Shown: positions 46,831-60,880, numbered from the stretch's first letter. The stretch: DNA of 64,000 nt from Heloderma charlesbogerti (GCA_026122225.1 JANEZZ010000520.1:2108001-2172000), one strand, 5' to 3'. Numbers and translations: made by a program. Notes: generated from the sequence alone by a model not told the origin.

Positions 46831-46917
46831 GTGCAGTTCAATACATCTCTACTCAGAAGTGAGCCCAACTGAATTCGGTGGGACTTGTTCCCATGTAAGT
46901 GTATAGGATTGCTACCA
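46831..46917. repeat. Family C MITE
   Basis: GAGTGCAGTTCAATACATC to GTGTATAGGATTGCTACC, with GTGAGCCCAACTGAATTCGG and ACTTGTTCCCATGTAAG inside. The left flank is TAA; the right flank reads ATA and is probably changed. Confidence 0.7.
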
Positions 46918-47204
46918 TAGTTTAATTTTTCAGGGAAATGGCAGGGTCCATCTTCCTGCTAAGTCCTTGGATCACTTGAGTTCTCAGGAAACCCAAGGAC
47001 GTATAACAAATGAAAGACTAATTTTAGGTGCCCTCTGGTACCTGAGCTCTTTGTTGTCACGCTTCCCATAAAGTGTATTTCCCTTTGCACTTACAAGAAC
47101 TAGAAACTTAACAGGAAGCTGAATTTGTATTTTGGATCATCTTAAATAGTACATGATATTTTAGAATACCAATTAGCTTCTATAGGGCACACGTGTTTCT
47201 TCTT

Positions 47205-47335
47205 ATGTATTTATAGCATTTGTAACCTGCTCTTCAACTGAAAAGGCTCCTAGAGTGGCTTACATACAATCAATAAAACAAGATGGTCCCTGCACACAAA
47301 CTTACAATCTAAAAGTCATGGTGAAAAATCAATGG
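47205..47335 (-). repeat. LINE 3' fragment
   Basis: TATTTATAGCATTTGTAACC, then GGCTCCTAGAGTGGCTTACA and CCTGCACACAAACTTACAAT are typical words of reptile LINE 3' ends, decayed. Confidence 0.4.
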
Positions 47336-47363
47336 GGAGAGAAGAGGAAAAAAGCAAACTAAG

Positions 47364-48210
47364 GGCACAATCCTATTGTGATAGTCGGCAGCCTCCAACT
47401 TCCAATGCAAGGCGGCCATAGCATGGAGGCAGCCCTTGCCTCCATGCTCCAGCCTCCATGCATTTTTTGCTAGACTGCCGATTTCAGCTGACTAACCACA
47501 CCTTTGGAGAGGGGGAGGGGAGGAGGTCACACAGCACATAGGGAACTGCATAAAGCAGCTTCCATGATCTCCTCCCTGCCCCCTTATCGCCACCTCTGCA
47601 CTCCATTTCCGTGTGCAGAGATGCAGCTGGCATGGAGAGAACCAGCCGGCTACGAGGGAGAGGGAGTGGGGAGCGTGGTTTCTGAGAACCACGTTCAGAG
47701 CCCTGGCTGTGACTTCAGTTCCCAGAAACCGAAAAATCCTATGGCCCTCTAGACCAGCGGTCCCCAACCTTTTTGGTGCCAGGGACCAGTCTCGTGGAAG
47801 ACAATTTTTCCGGGGGGCGGGGGGATGTTTTCCGTTGGCGGACTTCCGGCCACTGGGACGCAAATGGTATCCCTATTCTTTGCAGTAATCGGCTACGTAA
47901 AGATTTACATAGCCTATTAGTTGAAGGACAGGGACGCAAATGGCGTGCGCTATGCAGACGCCATTTGCGTCCCAGCGGCCAGAGCCAGCTGGCAGCTCCG
48001 CAGACTCGCTGCGGAGTGGAGCTGGCCGGGGCCGGTGAGGATTCCGGGGGGGGAGGGACGGATTGCCTTCAGACCCTTGCAGACCCAAGGTGAGGGGGTT
48101 TTGCACACCCCTGCGGCCCGGTTGTAACAGGCCACGGACTCGTACCGGTCCACAGACCGAGGGTTGAGGACCCCTGCTGTAGACAGTGTCTAGTGGCCAT
48201 AGGATTGCTC
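47364..48210. repeat. Family A element, reverse copy interrupted by a hAT
   Basis: Left end GGGCACAATCCTAT and right end CATAGGATTGC correspond to the reversed family A. The 422-bp hAT at 47755-48176 lies within it and duplicated 8 bases of its AGACAGTGTCTAG region. TAA precedes the left end. Confidence 0.7.
47755..48176. mobile_element. hAT-type non-autonomous transposon (CAG(C/G)GGTCC ends)
   Basis: Left end CAGCGGTCCCCAACC, right end GGTTGAGGACCCCTG, with CTCTAGAC at 47747-47754 and CTGTAGAC at 48177-48184 as an 8-bp duplication differing at one base. Subterminal CACGGACTCGTACCGGTCC and TGCCAGGGACCAGTCTCG are typical of a widespread vertebrate hAT family. The centre carries GGACGCAAATGG and GATTCCGGGGGG modules also found in the 42091-42764 element. 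Confidence 0.85.
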
Positions 48211-48215
48211 TCTCC

Positions 48216-49495
48216 ATTGTAGTTATTATAATGGCCAGCTGGAATAGAACAGTTCAGCATTAAGAGGAGCCTAGTGGAGCAAAGCTGATGGAATAGCCCT
48301 GCTTCCCATCTCCGTCTGTTACAGCCCTAGACAAGTTATGAACACTTGGTTTAAATGTGATCATTTGAAATGTAAGTTAATTTATTTTCACATTTGTACT
48401 GTGGCATATTAATGCTGCTAGAATAAGACCTGTGCTGAGTCGTCTGACCAGCAGTCCCAACTAGTTCAGTACCATTTCAGCAACAGAATAGTTTAAGATG
48501 CTTGAACAATATGGAACAGCACAAAAAGTGTTTCTTAGCTGTTCATTTTTAGCATCTCATAACTGAATTATCGAAAGTGCATTCCTGCACTTTAAAGTTT
48601 TCATTTTATTAAATCACAACGCATCATCAGGTAATGTGGCTGTTTTTTTACTCTTTAATGTTCTAGCAGCTCTTAATATGTATATGTTAAGAAAAATACC
48701 TGTACATATTTCATATATAGATACTATATAATTTGACTTTTGGCGGCCTTGTAGCACTATTTTTCTAATAGTAGAATGAAATGGCCAGATGATATCAAGC
48801 CAAAATTATATAGCAGAAGATACTTAAGAAAAGCTTCTTTCCTTGACTAGCTAGATTGCAGAGAACGCCCATATATTACTCTGTTTTGTTGCTGTATTTT
48901 CCTTAACTTCATGGTATTGCTTTTGGTTGCAGTTAATCATAGTTGTGCTAACCATTGATTTTTCATTGCAAATACAGAATTGAGATTGATGGATCTAATA
49001 TTTGAGATTAAGCAGAGTTTTAGTACAAATTTGCATGATAAATGCACCTGAATGAGTGAATGCCTTGGGCATAAATCTGATTCTCTTGCAATTTATTGTA
49101 TGATTTCACATTAACCAAGTGAGCAGACAATCATATTTGAGTTCCCACTAGCAGCAAAGCTGTCTATGTTAGCTAACTGTCTTCTGACAATTTTCGGGGC
49201 AGATCTATATGTCAGATGTTGTTAAAATCATTTCTTGTAGCAAAAATGGGTCAGGTAAACTGAATAATTTGCTAGTCTAGGGATGCAGAAATTCTGCAGT
49301 ATTTGGAAATGTTGCTTTTCACTTACATTAAGCTTCTTCAGACAGTCACTGGAATATTGGAGAAAGAAAAAACATTGAAGAGCATTTTCAGTTCTGCTTA
49401 ATATGTATCACCTGTAGGGGTTTTAAAAACTGGATCATGAGTTGAGATTTTTAAACGTTTTGCTAAAGGTTTCTGCAATTTTTGTGGAGGTTAAC
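48216..49495. other. Intronic stretch without recognised feature
   Basis: AT-rich DNA with no repeat or coding feature recognised. Confidence 0.4.
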
Positions 49496-49505
49496 AGTGC
49501 TATTT

Positions 49506-49585
49506 TATGCATGTCTATTCGGAAGTAAGCCCCATGGAGTTCAACGGAATGTACTCTCAGGTAACTATGCATAGTATTACAACTT
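49506..49585. repeat. Family C MITE
   Basis: ATGCATGTCTATTCGGAAG, CCCCATGGAGTTCAACG and ACTATGCATAGTATTACAAC. Flanked by TTA at both ends (the left end including CAGTGC lies near 49493). Confidence 0.65.
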
Positions 49586-49993
49586 AGTGTGCTGAAATCT
49601 TCAGTTGAAACACTTTAAATTAATATTAAAATGATTGAGCTGCTATTAAAAGCTTTAACAGAGTGTGTGTTTTTATTATCATTGTTTGAATAATTTGTGA
49701 GGTCATACACTGTAGTGAGGATTTGATCCTGTATGGGAATCCAGTGTCTATGCTGGAGGCCTCTGAGGTCAAGAGACACTATCTTATGTTCATCAGTTCC
49801 CTGCTTCTATTTTATAGCTTCTGCCTCCTTGAACTGTGAGTGGCTCACATCTCAGATTGAATGTTAATTACACTAGACCCATCATGGAAATGGAAACTTA
49901 CTCTCCCCATGTCTACTACCCTGGCACAAATCATGAGCAGAATTCTCAAATGTGGAATGTACTCTTTTCTTACATGACAAAAGGAACTTGGAA

Positions 49994-50390
49994 GGAGCAA
50001 TCCTGTGGCTGCTAGACAGCAGCTAGATGGCCATAGGATATCTGGTTTTTTGGGAACTGACCTACCCCCACTTCCATGCTGCCTTAGAGGCAGCGTGGAA
50101 CAGCCTCGTGCTCCGCACTCGCAAGAGGAGCGCGGAGCGGGCGAAAAGGGGGCATTCTGGGTGGGGAGGGCGAAAATGCCTGTAAGACATATCCAACGTG
50201 TCATACGGCAGCCTCCTCCTCCACTCTGCCCTCCCGTGGCTAGACAGCCACAATTGGCTGTCTAGCTGAAAATGCAGGGCAGGAGAAGCATGGAGGGAAC
50301 AATCCCCTCCATGCTTCTCCTGCCCTGCATTGGATAGGTGGGTCACCTCTAAGTTCGGAGGCAGCCGCCTATCTGCATAGGATTGCACCC
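49994..50390. repeat. Family A element, copy 3 (about 400 bp)
   Basis: GGAGCAATCCTGTGGCTGC to CATAGGATTGCACCC, followed by TAA. Contains the conserved hairpin at about 50272-50331, with arms GCAGGGCAGGAGAAGCATGG and complement. Confidence 0.75.
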
Positions 50391-51631
50391 TAATAAAACT
50401 TGGATAGTCTCAACTTCTTTTTAAATGTTGCTAGCTGAGTAGGTCAACAGCCCAGCCATGTGAATCCTAGCTAATTAGGCCCCACTGAAAGCCAGAAACT
50501 CTATGGGACAGAAACTAATAGTATGCTGACCTAAAAGGTCAGGGCTGAGACCAGAGAAGCTGTTTCTATAAGGCAGAGGCTAAAAAGCAAGGCCTGATCT
50601 TGGGGATGACTGTGTCCTAATGAGAGAGAATCTATCTAAAGCCAGTACCCAGTCTTACTCTCCAAACCTTCCACCACACATTTTAGAGTGGCGAAGAACC
50701 AGGATCCCGGATGGTGCTATGCAGATAGGAGCAAGTGCAATTCTTAATGGATGGAGTCGCCAGGAAGAAGGCACAGACTTAGCCGCCCCACCCGCCACCC
50801 CTGTCCTAAATTCTAAATTTAGGTGTCTAAATTCATCTCTTTATTTTCTGTCACATAACGGAATGGCTGCCATTTACTTCTGTAAAGAAGAAATAAAAGT
50901 GCTGTGCTTAGGAATAACATCACAATAGCGGAAACATTGCCCACCCATACATATGAACAAACTGAGATCTTGCAGGAGGAGATATCACTCGGATATGATT
51001 TGCATACACGTATGTGAACATAAGTACAGTATAAAACCCTGCCAACACATGCACACACACACCATAAATGATACACATTTGGCTGTTTATATATTAAAAC
51101 TGATAAACTTTATGATAATTTCTTTTAAAATAACAAACAGCAACTCTTCCTTGATGCATTTTATCACTCCTGCTGTCCTCCCATTTATCTTCTTCTAGAA
51201 TCTTTAACAGGTTTTTTACTCCTGCTGTCCTGGATTTCTTGGTGCTAATTCACTTTTTGACCCTTTTCCATTTGGCATTTACTCTTTCTCTGTGAAAACT
51301 ATCCTTAAATGTCTAATGAGTTTTGTTTATTAAAGAAGCAATACTGTTGATAAACAGTACTTGTTTAGCAAAGAATCAATACTTGTTTTGGATATTCTCA
51401 CCCCTTCACTTTTTAGTCTTGGTTTCTGTTCTTCGTTTGTATATCAGTTACATATTCTTGTTCCTTTTTCAGATTCCTTTTCTCTATTTTTAGATTGCAA
51501 GCTACTTTGGTCAAGGACCTGTTTGTTTTTATCCTCTTGTTAAGCTATAAAAATGAAATTGTATCTGTATGTTTGGAGTACTGAGTCTGGAAAGGGGCCG
51601 TGTGTCTGGAAAGGGACCATGAAGTAGGCAT
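50391..51631. other. Intronic stretch without recognised feature
   Basis: AT-rich after 50820. Only short chance ORFs. Confidence 0.4.
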
Positions 51632-52162
51632 GAGTCATAGAATCATAGTTAGAGGGAACATTGGATGTAATATTGTCCAACCACCTGCTGAATGCAGGAT
51701 CTGTAATGCAGGATGCAGCTTCAGCATCTCTGACAGATAGCTGTCAAGTTTGTTTAAATATCTCCAATGAAGAAGAACCATCCCCTCATGTGGCAGTCTG
51801 TTCCACTGATGAGCAGCTCATACCATTAGGACATTTTAGCCAAAATCTGCTTGCCTGCAATCTTGCCCTCTGGAGTAGCAGAACAACTCTGCTTCTTCTG
51901 CATGACACTTTCAGATATTTGAAATTCATATCTCCCCTTAATCCTCTCTTCTCCAAGCTAAACGTAACCCATCTCTTTCAGCCATTCCTCATAGGACTTG
52001 GTTTCCAGACCTCTCACCATCCTGGCCACTGTTCTCTACGTATGCTCCAGTTTGTTAATGTCCTTCTTAAAATGTGGTGCCCAGAACAGGACGCAGTACT
52101 CCAAATGCAGCAAAGAATAGAGCAGAACAATTATTTCCCATGGTCGAGGCATTACGCTGCTG
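51632..52162 (-). mobile_element. CR1 LINE 3' region, left part
   Basis: Begins TCATAGAATCATAG and GTCCAACCACCTGC, the hallmark reversed CR1 3' end. Continues with GTCTGTTCCACTGATGAGC, TTTCAGATATTTGAAATTC and GTGGTGCCCAGAACAGGAC. The copy resumes at 54322 after the RTE insertion. Confidence 0.85.
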
Positions 52163-54321
52163 TTAATACAGACTAATTCAGATCACGAACTTCTTATTGC
52201 ACAATTTAGAATCAGGACTAAAGAGAATAGGGAAGACCCACAGATCAGTTAGATATGAGCTTACTAATATTCCTCATGAATATGCAGTGGAGGTGAAGAA
52301 TAGATTTAAGGGGCTAGATTTAGTAGATAGGGTCCCGGAAGAACTATGGACAGAAGTTCGCAACATTGTTCAGGAGGCAGCAACAACAAACATCCCAAAG
52401 AAAAAGAAAACCAAGAAGGCAAGATGGCTGTCTGCTGAGACACTGGAAGCAGCCCAAGAAAGAAGGAAAGCAAAAGGCAACAGTGATAGGGGGAGATATG
52501 CCCAATTAAATGCAAAATTCCAGAGGTTAGCCAGAAGAGAGAAGGAATTATTTTTAAACAAGCAATGCGCGGAAGCGGAAGAAGATCATAGAATAGGAAG
52601 GACAAGAGACCTCTTCCAGAAAATTAGAAACATCGGAGGTAAATTCCAGGCAAAAATGGGTATGATCAAAAACAAAGATGGCAAGGACCTAACAGAAGCA
52701 GAAGAGATCAAGAAAAGGTGGCAAGAATATACGGAAGATCTGTATAGGAAGGATAATAATATCGGGGATAGATTTGACGGTGTGGTCAGTGAGCTAGAGC
52801 CAGACATCCTGAAGAGTGAGGTTGAATGGGCCTTAAGAAGCATTGCTAATAACAAGGCAGCAGGAGATGACGGTATCCCAGCTGAACTGTTTAAAATCTT
52901 GCAAGATGATGCTGTCAAGGTGATGCATGCCATATGCCAGCAAATTTGGAAAACACAAGGATGGCCACCAGATTGGAAAAGATCAACTTATATCCCCATA
53001 CCAAAAAAGGGAAGCACCAAAGAATGTTCAAACTATCAAACAGTGGCACCTATTTCACATGCCAGTAAGGTAATGCTCAAGAGCTTGCAAGGTATACTCC
53101 AGCAATTCATGGAACGAGAATTGCCAGATGTACAAGCTGGGTTTAGAAAAGGCAGAGGAACTAGAGACCAAATTGCCAATATCCGCTGGATAATGGAGAA
53201 AGCCAGGGAGTTTCAGAAAAACATCTATTTCTGTTTTATTGACTATTCTAAAGCCTTTGACTGTGTGGATCATAACAAATTGTGGCAAGTTCTTGGTGGT
53301 ATGGGGATACCAAGTCATCTTGTCTGCCTCCTGAGAAATCTGTATAACGACCAAGTAGCAACGGTAAGAACAGACCACGGAACAACGGACTGGTTTAAGA
53401 TTGGGAAAGGAGTACGGCAGGGTTGTATACTCTCACCCTACCTATTCAACCTGTACGCAGAACACATCATGTGACGTGCTGGGCTTGATGAAGCCAAGGC
53501 TGGAGTTAAAATCGCTGGGAGAAACATTAACAATCTCCGATATGCAGATGATACCACTTTGATGGCTGAAAGCGAGGAGGAACTGAGGAACCTCATGATG
53601 AAGGTGAAAGAAGAAAGTGCAAAAGCTGGGTTGCAGTTAAACCTCAAAAAAACCAAGATTATGGCAACCAGCTTGATGGATAACTGGCAAATAGAGGGAG
53701 AAAACGTGGAGGCAGTGACAGACTTTGTCTTTCTAGGCGCAAAGATTACTGCAGATGCTGACTGCAGCCAGGGAATCAGAAGACGTTTACTTCTTGGGAG
53801 GAGAGCAATGACAAATCTTGATAAAACAGTTAAGAGCAGAGACATCACACTGACAGCAAAGGTCCGCATAGTTAAAGCAATGGTATTCCCCGTAGTAACC
53901 TATGGCTGCGAGAGCTGGACCATAAGGAAGGCTGAGTGAAGGAAGATAGATGCTTTTGAACTGTGGTGCTGGAGGAAAATTCTGAGAGTGCCTTGGACTG
54001 CAAGAAGATCCAACCAGTCCATACTCCAGGAAATAAAGCCAGACTGCTCTCTTGAAGGAAGGATCTTAAAGGCAAAACTGAAGTACTTTGGCCACATCAT
54101 GAGAAGACAGGATACCCTGGAGAAGATGCTGATGCTAGGGAAAGTGGAAGGCAAAAGGAAGAGGGGCCAACCAAGGGCAAGATGGATGGATGATATTCTG
54201 GAGGTGACAGACTCGACCTTGGGGGAGCTGGGGGTGGCGACAGCCAACAGGAAGCTCTGGTGTGGGCTGGTCCATGAAGTCACAAAGAGTCGGAAGCGAC
54301 TGACCGAATAAACAACAACAA
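52163..54321 (+). mobile_element. 5'-truncated RTE (BovB-related) LINE inserted in CR1
   Basis: Starts inside the endonuclease near the catalytic TCAGATCACGAAC (SDH) and ends AACAACAACAATG after the TAA at 54309. The protein is clearly related to the BovB at 26.6-29.8 kb but differs at many residues and in its tail, so it is an older or different RTE subfamily. The insertion point splits a CR1 copy. Confidence 0.88.
52197..54311 (+). pseudogene. RTE reverse transcriptase, two in-frame stops
   Basis: One frame from 52197 to the natural stop at 54309, interrupted by TGA at 53472-53474 and TGA at 53937-53939. The first segment (425 codons) holds the linker, the fingers, FCFIDYSKAFDCVDHNKLW and GVRQGCILSP. 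The second starts near 53541 with NNLRYADDTTLMAE, carrying the catalytic YADD. The third is the cysteine-containing tail ending SRKRLTE. Both stops are compatible with CGA to TGA decay at arginine positions. The copy could not be active in any case because the endonuclease is truncated. Confidence 0.88.
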
Positions 54322-54480
54322 TGTTCCATTCACTTTTTGAGCATCTGCATCACACTGCTGGCCCCTATTCAGTTTGTGACGCAGTAAGACCCCTAGATCC
54401 TTTTCACATGTACTGCTGCCAAGCCGGTCTCCCCGATCCTATACTCATGCCTTTAATTCGTTGTACAAGACTTTCCATAA
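54322..54480 (-). mobile_element. CR1 LINE 3' region, right part
   Basis: GAGCATCTGCATCACACTGC, CTATTCAGTTTGTGACGCAG and CCCCTAGATCCTTTTCACAT continue the CR1 copy of 51632-52162. Confidence 0.8.
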
Positions 54481-54544
54481 GTTAGATACATTCTACTTAC
54501 TGCCTCTTCAAAGGGGGCAATCTAATTCTACAGTGCCATTGGCT

Positions 54545-54720
54545 TCAAGAAACATAGGAAGTTGCCTTAAACCAAGTCAGTATTGGTCTAGCTTAGTATT
54601 GTCTGCACTAACCAGCAGCAACTCTGTTACCCAGCTCTACCTGGAGAGGGTTGAACTTGGGGCTCTTTGCATGCAAATCACATTCTCTGCCAGTGAGCCT
54701 GTCCCCAGTGAAACTCAACA
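54545..54720 (-). repeat. tRNA-Ala-like SINE, decayed
   Basis: AAACATAGGAAGTTGCCTTA, GTCAGTATTGGTCTAGCTTA and CTCTTTGCATGCAAATCACA match the SINE at 46375-46577 in the same orientation, with the B box reduced. Confidence 0.65.
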
Positions 54721-56226
<1,506 letters not shown>

Positions 56227-56540
56227 AGAGCAAGAAGAATGTATGGTACTATGTTCACATCGACCAGTGTGCTGTTAGAAATCCACAGACTAAACTGTTG
56301 GGGTTACAAATGCAGATCGTGTTCAGTGAGGGATTTCACTCTCTGTGCACAGTACTGCAGCAGCCACTAACCTCTTCAAGGGAAATTACTGAAAGATGAA
56401 ATCCACTTACACACAGTTGGGGACTTTAATTTTAATTAAAACAGGGATGAAAGTTCATCAGAATCACATGGATTTTGGAGAATGGTGAAGTTTAAAAACT
56501 GCTTTGAGTTTTTAATAAAGCTTGTAAATATAGCCTGTTT
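56227..56540 (+). terminator. POLR2L 3'UTR and polyadenylation site
   Basis: An AATAAA at 56514-56519 followed by TTTGTGATGTTGTC is the likely polyadenylation signal and GT-rich element. Another AATAAA overlaps the stop codon region (56222-56227) and is probably not used. Confidence 0.75.
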
Positions 56541-58090
56541 GTGATGTTGTCAGGACTGTCCCTCCTCCCTCCCCTGTGTTGCTCCTTTCACTCTAAATGT
56601 CATTCAAGAAACTGGAGAGTGTTAACTGCTACTAACCTCTTCCAGATTGTTTGCTCCTGGCATCTAGCAATGTTAAAAGGGGCAGGGGGATCCTGTCTCC
56701 AATATTCTTCCGCACACAATTGTATGTTACGAACTTGTGTTACAGACCTGAGATCCAACTGAGTGACTTGTGGGCTGTGACATGAAAAACTAATACAAAT
56801 GTAAGATGGATTTGGCTTGCTTTAAAAAAGCAGGTCTGTGGTTACAAGAAAAATGGGGGAAGGGGCATTATCCATCAAACTCAATCTCTTGTGCTCAGAC
56901 TGAGGGAACATCCTCAAAGCTACCATGCTATATTGCTTACACAGTCTTCTTCCATTTCTCTTGCATGTCACATTGCAAAACTGGCAGTCCATTTACCAGA
57001 GCTGTAGCGTAAGTTCCAAAAGCTGAGAAAAGGTGAGCAGCTTCAAGATTTCAGAGCAGTTTCAGAGGCCTTTCTTGTCTGCACAATTTCTACAAATCGT
57101 TACATGCAGGAAGAGATGTGTTCATTAAATCCTTAGTACTGGTACCACATAACTCAGAACCACATCATGAGTTAGAGGTACAAATACATTCATGCTTTCA
57201 AGTAATATATCTCTTCATCAACTCTTTGCCCAGATTTAGAGTTCTGTGCAACTCAAAGTCTTGTATCCCTCTAATAAAAGAAATTGCCTCTATTTATTTT
57301 GTATGCTCTACCACCAATGCTGGGATCAATTGTTTATCATATGAGCAACGCTGAAACATAAATACTTACATGCCTGTCATTTCCGTCACACTGCTGTGGG
57401 AGCTCAGGAAATGAACATCTGCTTTTTGCTAATGACTAAAGGGGAGGCAGTGAAAATTCTTCTCCTCACCACTAATGTACAAATACACCATTAATTTGAC
57501 AAGACACTAAGACATCTTGCCTTTAGCTGCCAAAATACTTTTGAATGTCTTCAAGCACATGTAGTGCCATTGTGTGTCAAGTACAAGTAACAAGTCTTTA
57601 CATAAAGGTGTCGCTGCTAGCTTCCATGCAGCTCTGCAATGGCGTTCCATTAGAGTGTCAGTATAGCTAGTCTATGTTATGGAGGTAACTCAATGCTTAG
57701 GTGGGAAAAGCAATGAAGGCAGCTGAGAGCTATTCTCTCTATTTGCTTTTTTAATTTACTAAAACATGATTTTCCTACTCTAGCCATAAGGAACAGGATA
57801 ACTATACATTTTAAACAAATGCTAGCTTTACATTAGGCCAGGCCATCTCATAATAGCTATCGGATAAAATCTCAGTTTAATAAATAATGCTGTACTTACA
57901 AGAAAAGGCCTACCTCTCTACACACATCTCAGAAAATTATTATTGCAGCCTAGCAACCTGCTCTGAAATTTTGTGTATCCTTTTTGTTCTTTACTGCCCA
58001 GTCAGCATTATCCACATAAGATCAGAAACCTTTCACTTAATGATAAATGCAGTTTGCTTCCTAGAGGAACACTGCTTCTATAAACCATAC
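56541..58090. other. Intergenic stretch downstream of POLR2L
   Basis: No gene or repeat recognised. In mammals CD151 lies tail to tail with POLR2L, but I found no CD151 exon on the minus strand here. Confidence 0.4.
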
Positions 58091-58092
58091 GC

Positions 58093-58240
58093 TTGCTTAG
58101 ACATCAGGAGGGCATGGCCAGAAGGTACCGCAACCTTACTGAAGCTCTGGGCAGTGCTTGAATGGAAGACCACCTGGGAATACCATGTATGCTGCTTTGA
58201 ATCCCCCCATGAAATAAAGGTTGGTATAAATGTGGTAAGA
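58093..58240 (+). repeat. 5S rRNA-derived SINE
   Basis: The head matches the 3' half of vertebrate 5S rRNA: TTGAATGGAAGACC (58158-58171, a diverged C box) and CCTGGGAATACC (58173-58184, exact). The upstream GGTACCGCAACCTTACTGAA and the tail GTTGGTATAAATGTGGTAA are SINE body. 5S-headed SINEs are known in several vertebrate groups, including lizards. Confidence 0.7.
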
Positions 58241-60744
58241 AAACAAGAAGAGGGGAAGGCGCTTATGTGTCCCAAAACAGAAGAGAAAATATTCTCGAGT
58301 GCCTAAAAAAACTTACTATGCCCAACACATTTCAGAAAAGACTTTCTTGGGCTGCTTATCTTTCTCCGAACATGCCGTAAAGAATCTTTCCAATACTGCT
58401 GCTGTCTTAAAATGCTCCGAGCATCTGGAGAAAGATAAGAAGCCCCTAAAGAAGGAAAGTCCTTCCCAAAATGCAGTGGGTATAAATGTGGTAACGTAAT
58501 CCTTGGGCTTGGTATATAGATAGGTTTGGGAGAATATGTTTTACCACAAATGTGGTTTAACTTCTAAGTAAGGAGTGTCTTTGGTGTGTTTGCCTTGCAC
58601 GTAGTGGAGGGAGGGAATTGTAGAGAAGACACGCTACAGAGTTGTGTTTAGTTACAGGAACTGCTAGCTGTGCAGAGCTTCTTCCTCATAGGGGTCCACT
58701 TTTGCCAAGACTCCTTTAATTTGGTTTTATCAATTTGCTTCTTGGGGAAAAAAACCCTGATCTAGGAACATTATTAACCTAACCGTTATTATTCTCATCA
58801 GTTCTACAAATCTTTACAAGTTAAGCTTCCTTTTTCGTTTATTACTGGGATGCAGGAGATTGCGCTCTCTTTTTTTTGCCAGCATTCAGCAGTTCCTCAT
58901 TTAAAGTGCTCTGTTGTATTTTAAACCACATGCTTTATCCTAATGCAAAGGGCATTAAGTGATTAATTCTGGCATTTGTGTTTCACAGTTGGTTGGAGAG
59001 CTTATGTTTTGTATGCCTACCACATTATCTAGGAAAATGCCTGGAAAAACAACATTCCGTTTTAGGGTATATTTGTTTCTGAAGTGCATAAGTTAACCTT
59101 CGCTTGCTTTTTGTCCATCCATAGTTGCATCTTTAGGGAATAACATGCCAGCTCCTGGGTGCCAGCTTAGATGAAGCAAGAAGCCTTTATATTAGTTCCA
59201 TCTCTAAATTCTCTCACTTGTAGCATACATGCTAGTCGTATTCTTGATTATTTTACATCCCAATCCTGTATGCCACTAAGAAGGCCACCACTGTGGCACA
59301 GCTGGCACCTATACAAGCTAGTCAGTATCATGTCTGTGCAAATACACACAGACAGCACAAAAGGGCACTGCGGCTGCAACTCCAAGCATAATCTAATGTG
59401 GCTACCACACCCATACTGCAGTGAGGCAGATGAATGTACAATGCAGAAGGGTAGGAAGAGGGCAGAACAAACCATAAGCACTATGGTAGGAGGAAAATGA
59501 TAATACATAAACTGCATCAATGCAACAGAGGGAGAGGAGAAACTAGATTCCAATCATCAAGGGGGGGGGTATAGGGAAAGTTAGCACAACTGTGCCCACA
59601 ACAGCTATGCCCCCCTTGTCAAACTGCCCCCACTAGTGCCTACAGGCACAGCAAGGGTGTTATGACTGCTCATCAAATGGTGCATCAAGGATGTAATAGT
59701 CCCAAAACAGGGGTCATTGTACAATGGGGATCTTCTAATCCCATGTAGGTCCTGAATGGCTACAAAGCCGGGGCTCCAGTGTTGTTCGGGCCTGTCATTC
59801 ACCTGTGCACAGTCACTCAGTTTCCCACTAATATCAAGCCTTCTCTTGTTGCCCCTGTTTAACACCATCCTACAGATGACCTAGACTAAAATCTTGAGCA
59901 CAGGTTGGGTAGAGCAAAAGACATGACCAAATGGCTACATGTTCAGGCTCAGGGTTCCTAAGATCAGAACTGGCTAGCTATCGTCCCCTGAGATTCTCCT
60001 CTTCTCCATTCCTCCATTTGCCTTTGGCTAGCCTGGCTGCTCCCAGATGCCAGCAACCCACAACCCACAGTAGATCATTGGGGAAGCTCCTGCCAACCAG
60101 ACAGGCGCACGGGGGAAAGGCACTTTGGCAGAGCCTAACAAGTCCCTTGCTCCACACAGCTGTACTGTACATGTAGCAGATAGAAGCTGTAAGCACTAGT
60201 ACAGCTGTATCCAGCCAACTTGTCCTTACACTAGGGGCCTTATTTGGCAGGGGAAGGCAAAGTAAATATGGATCTACTGGTAGATCTCTGGATGATTTGC
60301 AGTAGATCAGCAAGGGTTTTTACTCCTGATGGTTTAACAACAACATATAAAATTGAATGTTTTTTTAAAAAAATCTGCCATGGCTTGGCCTTGTGCTAAT
60401 TCCTTATCTCTTAGCCTCAGTGTTGTTCACCTGTAACATGAGAGTATTAATTGGTTGCCTTTGACCAGGGCTGTATACAGGTCTACTGGCCACTTTCAGA
60501 GTTTGGTGTTAGAATCCCTGATCTATAGTAACTCCGATGTATATGCAGCGTATGGCTCATGGGGTGCAATAGGCAATTGACTCTATTGTCGTCGTCCATC
60601 CCCCCGCCCCACTACTTTGCACCTGGCTCTGATTAGTGGACCTCAAGGCTCTAGTAAAAAGCGAAGTAGATCCCACAGATCTGAAGTCTGCCCATTTCTG
60701 TTATACAGAACCCTATGAGCCATTGTTAGGGCTTATTAGCGGAT
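58241..60744. other. Intergenic stretch
   Basis: A second TATAAATGTGGTAA word at 58481-58495 may be another tail of the 5S SINE. G-run at 59560-59570. No gene recognised. Confidence 0.4.
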
Positions 60745-60880
60745 AGCTGCCTTCCCCAACCTGGTGCCTTCCAGAAGTTTTGGAGAACTCCCAGTATTCG
60801 CCATGCTTGCTGGAGCTGATGGGAGTTGAAGTCCAAAATATCTGGAGGGCACTAGACTGGAGAAGGTTGGTTTATAGGAT
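60745..60880. repeat. Palindromic MITE
   Basis: CTTCCCCAACCTGGTGCC at the left and GACTGGAGAAGGTTGG at the right are inverted copies, with TTTTGGAGAACTCCCAGTA and GATGGGAGTTGAAGTCC between. Same family as 6432-6567. Confidence 0.75.

Noticed and set aside
52306..53378. Minus-strand ORFs of about 100-115 codons
   Set aside because: Antisense to the RTE reverse transcriptase and without motifs.
58093..58240. 5S rRNA gene
   Set aside because: Only the 3' half matches and it is fused to a tail; the A-box region is degraded.
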